The position numbers were made by a program, and so were the translations under genes. From NCBI GenBank assembly GCA_036583965.1, contig JAZBQD010000028.1, positions 1,612,001-1,676,000 on the forward strand: 64,000 nt of DNA, read 5' to 3'. Positions 63,058-64,000 of this stretch are shown piece after piece. Every line of letters starts with the position of its first letter. Positions within the stretch are counted from its first letter, which is position 1. The DNA comes from Prunella strophiata. Its lineage: Eukaryota > Chordata > Aves > Passeriformes > Prunellidae. The notes beneath the pieces were generated by a model, which was given only the letters and a program-made list of their open reading frames with translations, had not been told where the DNA came from and searched no databases.

Positions 63058-63250
63058 CTGCCGCCGCTCCGTCCCCGCCGGCGCAGCCTCGGCCCGCGCG
63101 CAGGAGCGCCCCGTCCCCGCGCCATTAACACCGCGCCCGCGGGCTCTCCGCGGGCGGCAGGCGGGCGCTGGCTGCGGCCGGGGCCGCGATCCCGGGCCGG
63201 CGGCGGCCGGACGGCGCGGCCGCCATTTTGCTGTGCCGATCCCGGCAATG
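63058..63250 (-). other. ZBTB38: candidate ZBTB38 non-coding exon 1
   Basis: A good donor (GGCAG then GTCAGTGG) lies at 63057-63056 on the minus strand, about 160 bases downstream of the YY1 site. The upper end is a guess from the YY1 position. Confidence 0.35.
63219..63230 (-). promoter_or_regulatory. YY1-type site
   Basis: CAAAATGGCGGC on the minus strand, an exact match to the AAnATGGCGGC core. YY1 sites in this orientation often sit just downstream of a TSS, which would put the ZBTB38 TSS near 63.23-63.26 kb. Confidence 0.6.
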
Positions 63251-63450
63251 GGATTGCCCGAGGTCTGCCGGGCAGGGCCGGGCCCGCGCCCTCCGCCGCC
63301 GCCGCCGCCGCGCGTGTTCCCGGGCCTCGCTCCGCTGCGAGCGCGCCGCGCTCAGCTAACGCGGCCAGCGGGGCCCGCGCCGCTCCGCCAAGCTGTTCTA
63401 GGCAAGCACTGTAAATTCTGACCGAGGAGGAAACGCCGCGCTCCCAGCAC

Positions 63451-64000
63451 CCGGCGCCTGCTCCACGGCCATCAGTGCTGTGCACGTCCCTGAGAATTCC
63501 TCTTGGACCTGACACAGGACTTCAGTGCCTGACTGTCTTTCCAGGCCTTTCGGCCAGGAAGAAAATGAAAGTGTTTCTGAGCATAGATAGCTCTGTGCTA
63601 CCTTCTGCCACTTCCCTCCAGAAAGCAGAGATGAAACATATCCTTAGGAAAAAAATAATAATCACATTTAAATAGTGAATTATAGTAACGTTTACCGTTT
63701 TTGTTATCTAATTAAATTATCTTATTTAAAGCATATATAGAAACTCAGATAATATGAGGAATTTTGTTTTAAGCAGTACTCTTACTCATAAGTTAGGTTT
63801 CTTGATATTTTTTACTGCCTCAGGAAACAAGCACATTACCATTAGTGCTTCATAAGCAGTAACAAACACTCCCTTAGATAAAGAAGGACAGAGCTGGATT
63901 TCATCTGTCCAGATGTCCAACCCATTTGGTACAGTTCTCCCAGATACTGTCTCAGCCTCTCACTGCAAACAGTCAGCAAAGGCTGTTTTCTCAGAACTTG
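63451..64000. other. sequence upstream of the ZBTB38 island
   Basis: Drops back to AT-rich composition. I see no gene or repeat here. Confidence 0.45.

Larger units (their letters stand above)
62580..63450. promoter_or_regulatory. ZBTB38: CpG island, probable ZBTB38 promoter
   Basis: Very GC- and CpG-rich block in an AT-rich setting, the only island upstream of ZBTB38 in the window, including CCCGG runs at 62.75 kb and a (CCG)n run at 63.29-63.31 kb. It fits a TATA-less promoter and untranslated first exon transcribed leftward. Long open frames on both strands are an effect of GC richness. Confidence 0.75.

Noticed and set aside
62485..63421. Open frames of 280-310 codons on the plus strand and 145-167 codons on the minus strand
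   Set aside because: They lie in a CpG island, are Ala/Arg/Pro-rich in all frames, overlap on both strands and match no domain; GC richness removes stop codons.
1..64000. CRISPR arrays, operons, phage or plasmid features
   Set aside because: This is spliced vertebrate DNA; the few tandem repeats lack regular spacer structure.

Overview
This is a vertebrate nuclear segment, almost certainly from a songbird (oscine passerine). The evidence is avian CR1 LINE 3' ends, one tRNA-Ile-derived SINE with a CR1-type tail that looks like the zebra-finch-type TguSINE1, AT-rich introns, two CpG-island promoters, and two genes recognisable from their translations: RASA2 (GAP1m) and ZBTB38 (CIBZ). Both lie on the minus strand in the order ZBTB38 then RASA2, the same tandem arrangement I recall for human 3q23. 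I see no credible protein-coding gene on the plus strand.

Layout from low to high coordinate: 1-2360 is sequence downstream of RASA2, with a 22-bp minisatellite and a CR1 fragment. 2360-4708 is the probable RASA2 3' UTR. 4709-47465 holds a complete RASA2 coding sequence in 24 exons. They join in frame with GT-AG introns to give 2466 nt (821 residues plus stop), encoding C2A, C2B, RasGAP, PH and Btk-type zinc motif. 46500-47750 is the RASA2 CpG-island promoter, with a CR1 element on its upstream edge (47775-48038). 48040-50040 is intergenic. 50040-52978 is the probable ZBTB38 3' UTR. 52979-56557 is the intact single-exon ZBTB38 coding sequence (1192 residues; BTB domain, CtBP-binding PLDLR motif, eleven C2H2-type fingers including degenerate ones). 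56558-63057 is the probable ZBTB38 5' UTR intron, with a 3 x 48-bp tandem repeat. 62580-63450 is a CpG island that probably holds the ZBTB38 promoter and first exon.

The two genes are functionally unrelated neighbours. RASA2 is a membrane-recruited GTPase-activating protein that switches Ras off. ZBTB38 is a nuclear repressor that binds methylated CpG. Nothing here looks like an undescribed system. The points most worth a second look are a four-residue contraction in the RASA2 C2A domain, a foldback repeat in RASA2 intron 1, a CpG-dense patch over exon 21, the CR1 copy abutting the RASA2 promoter, and the probable ZBTB38 first exon.
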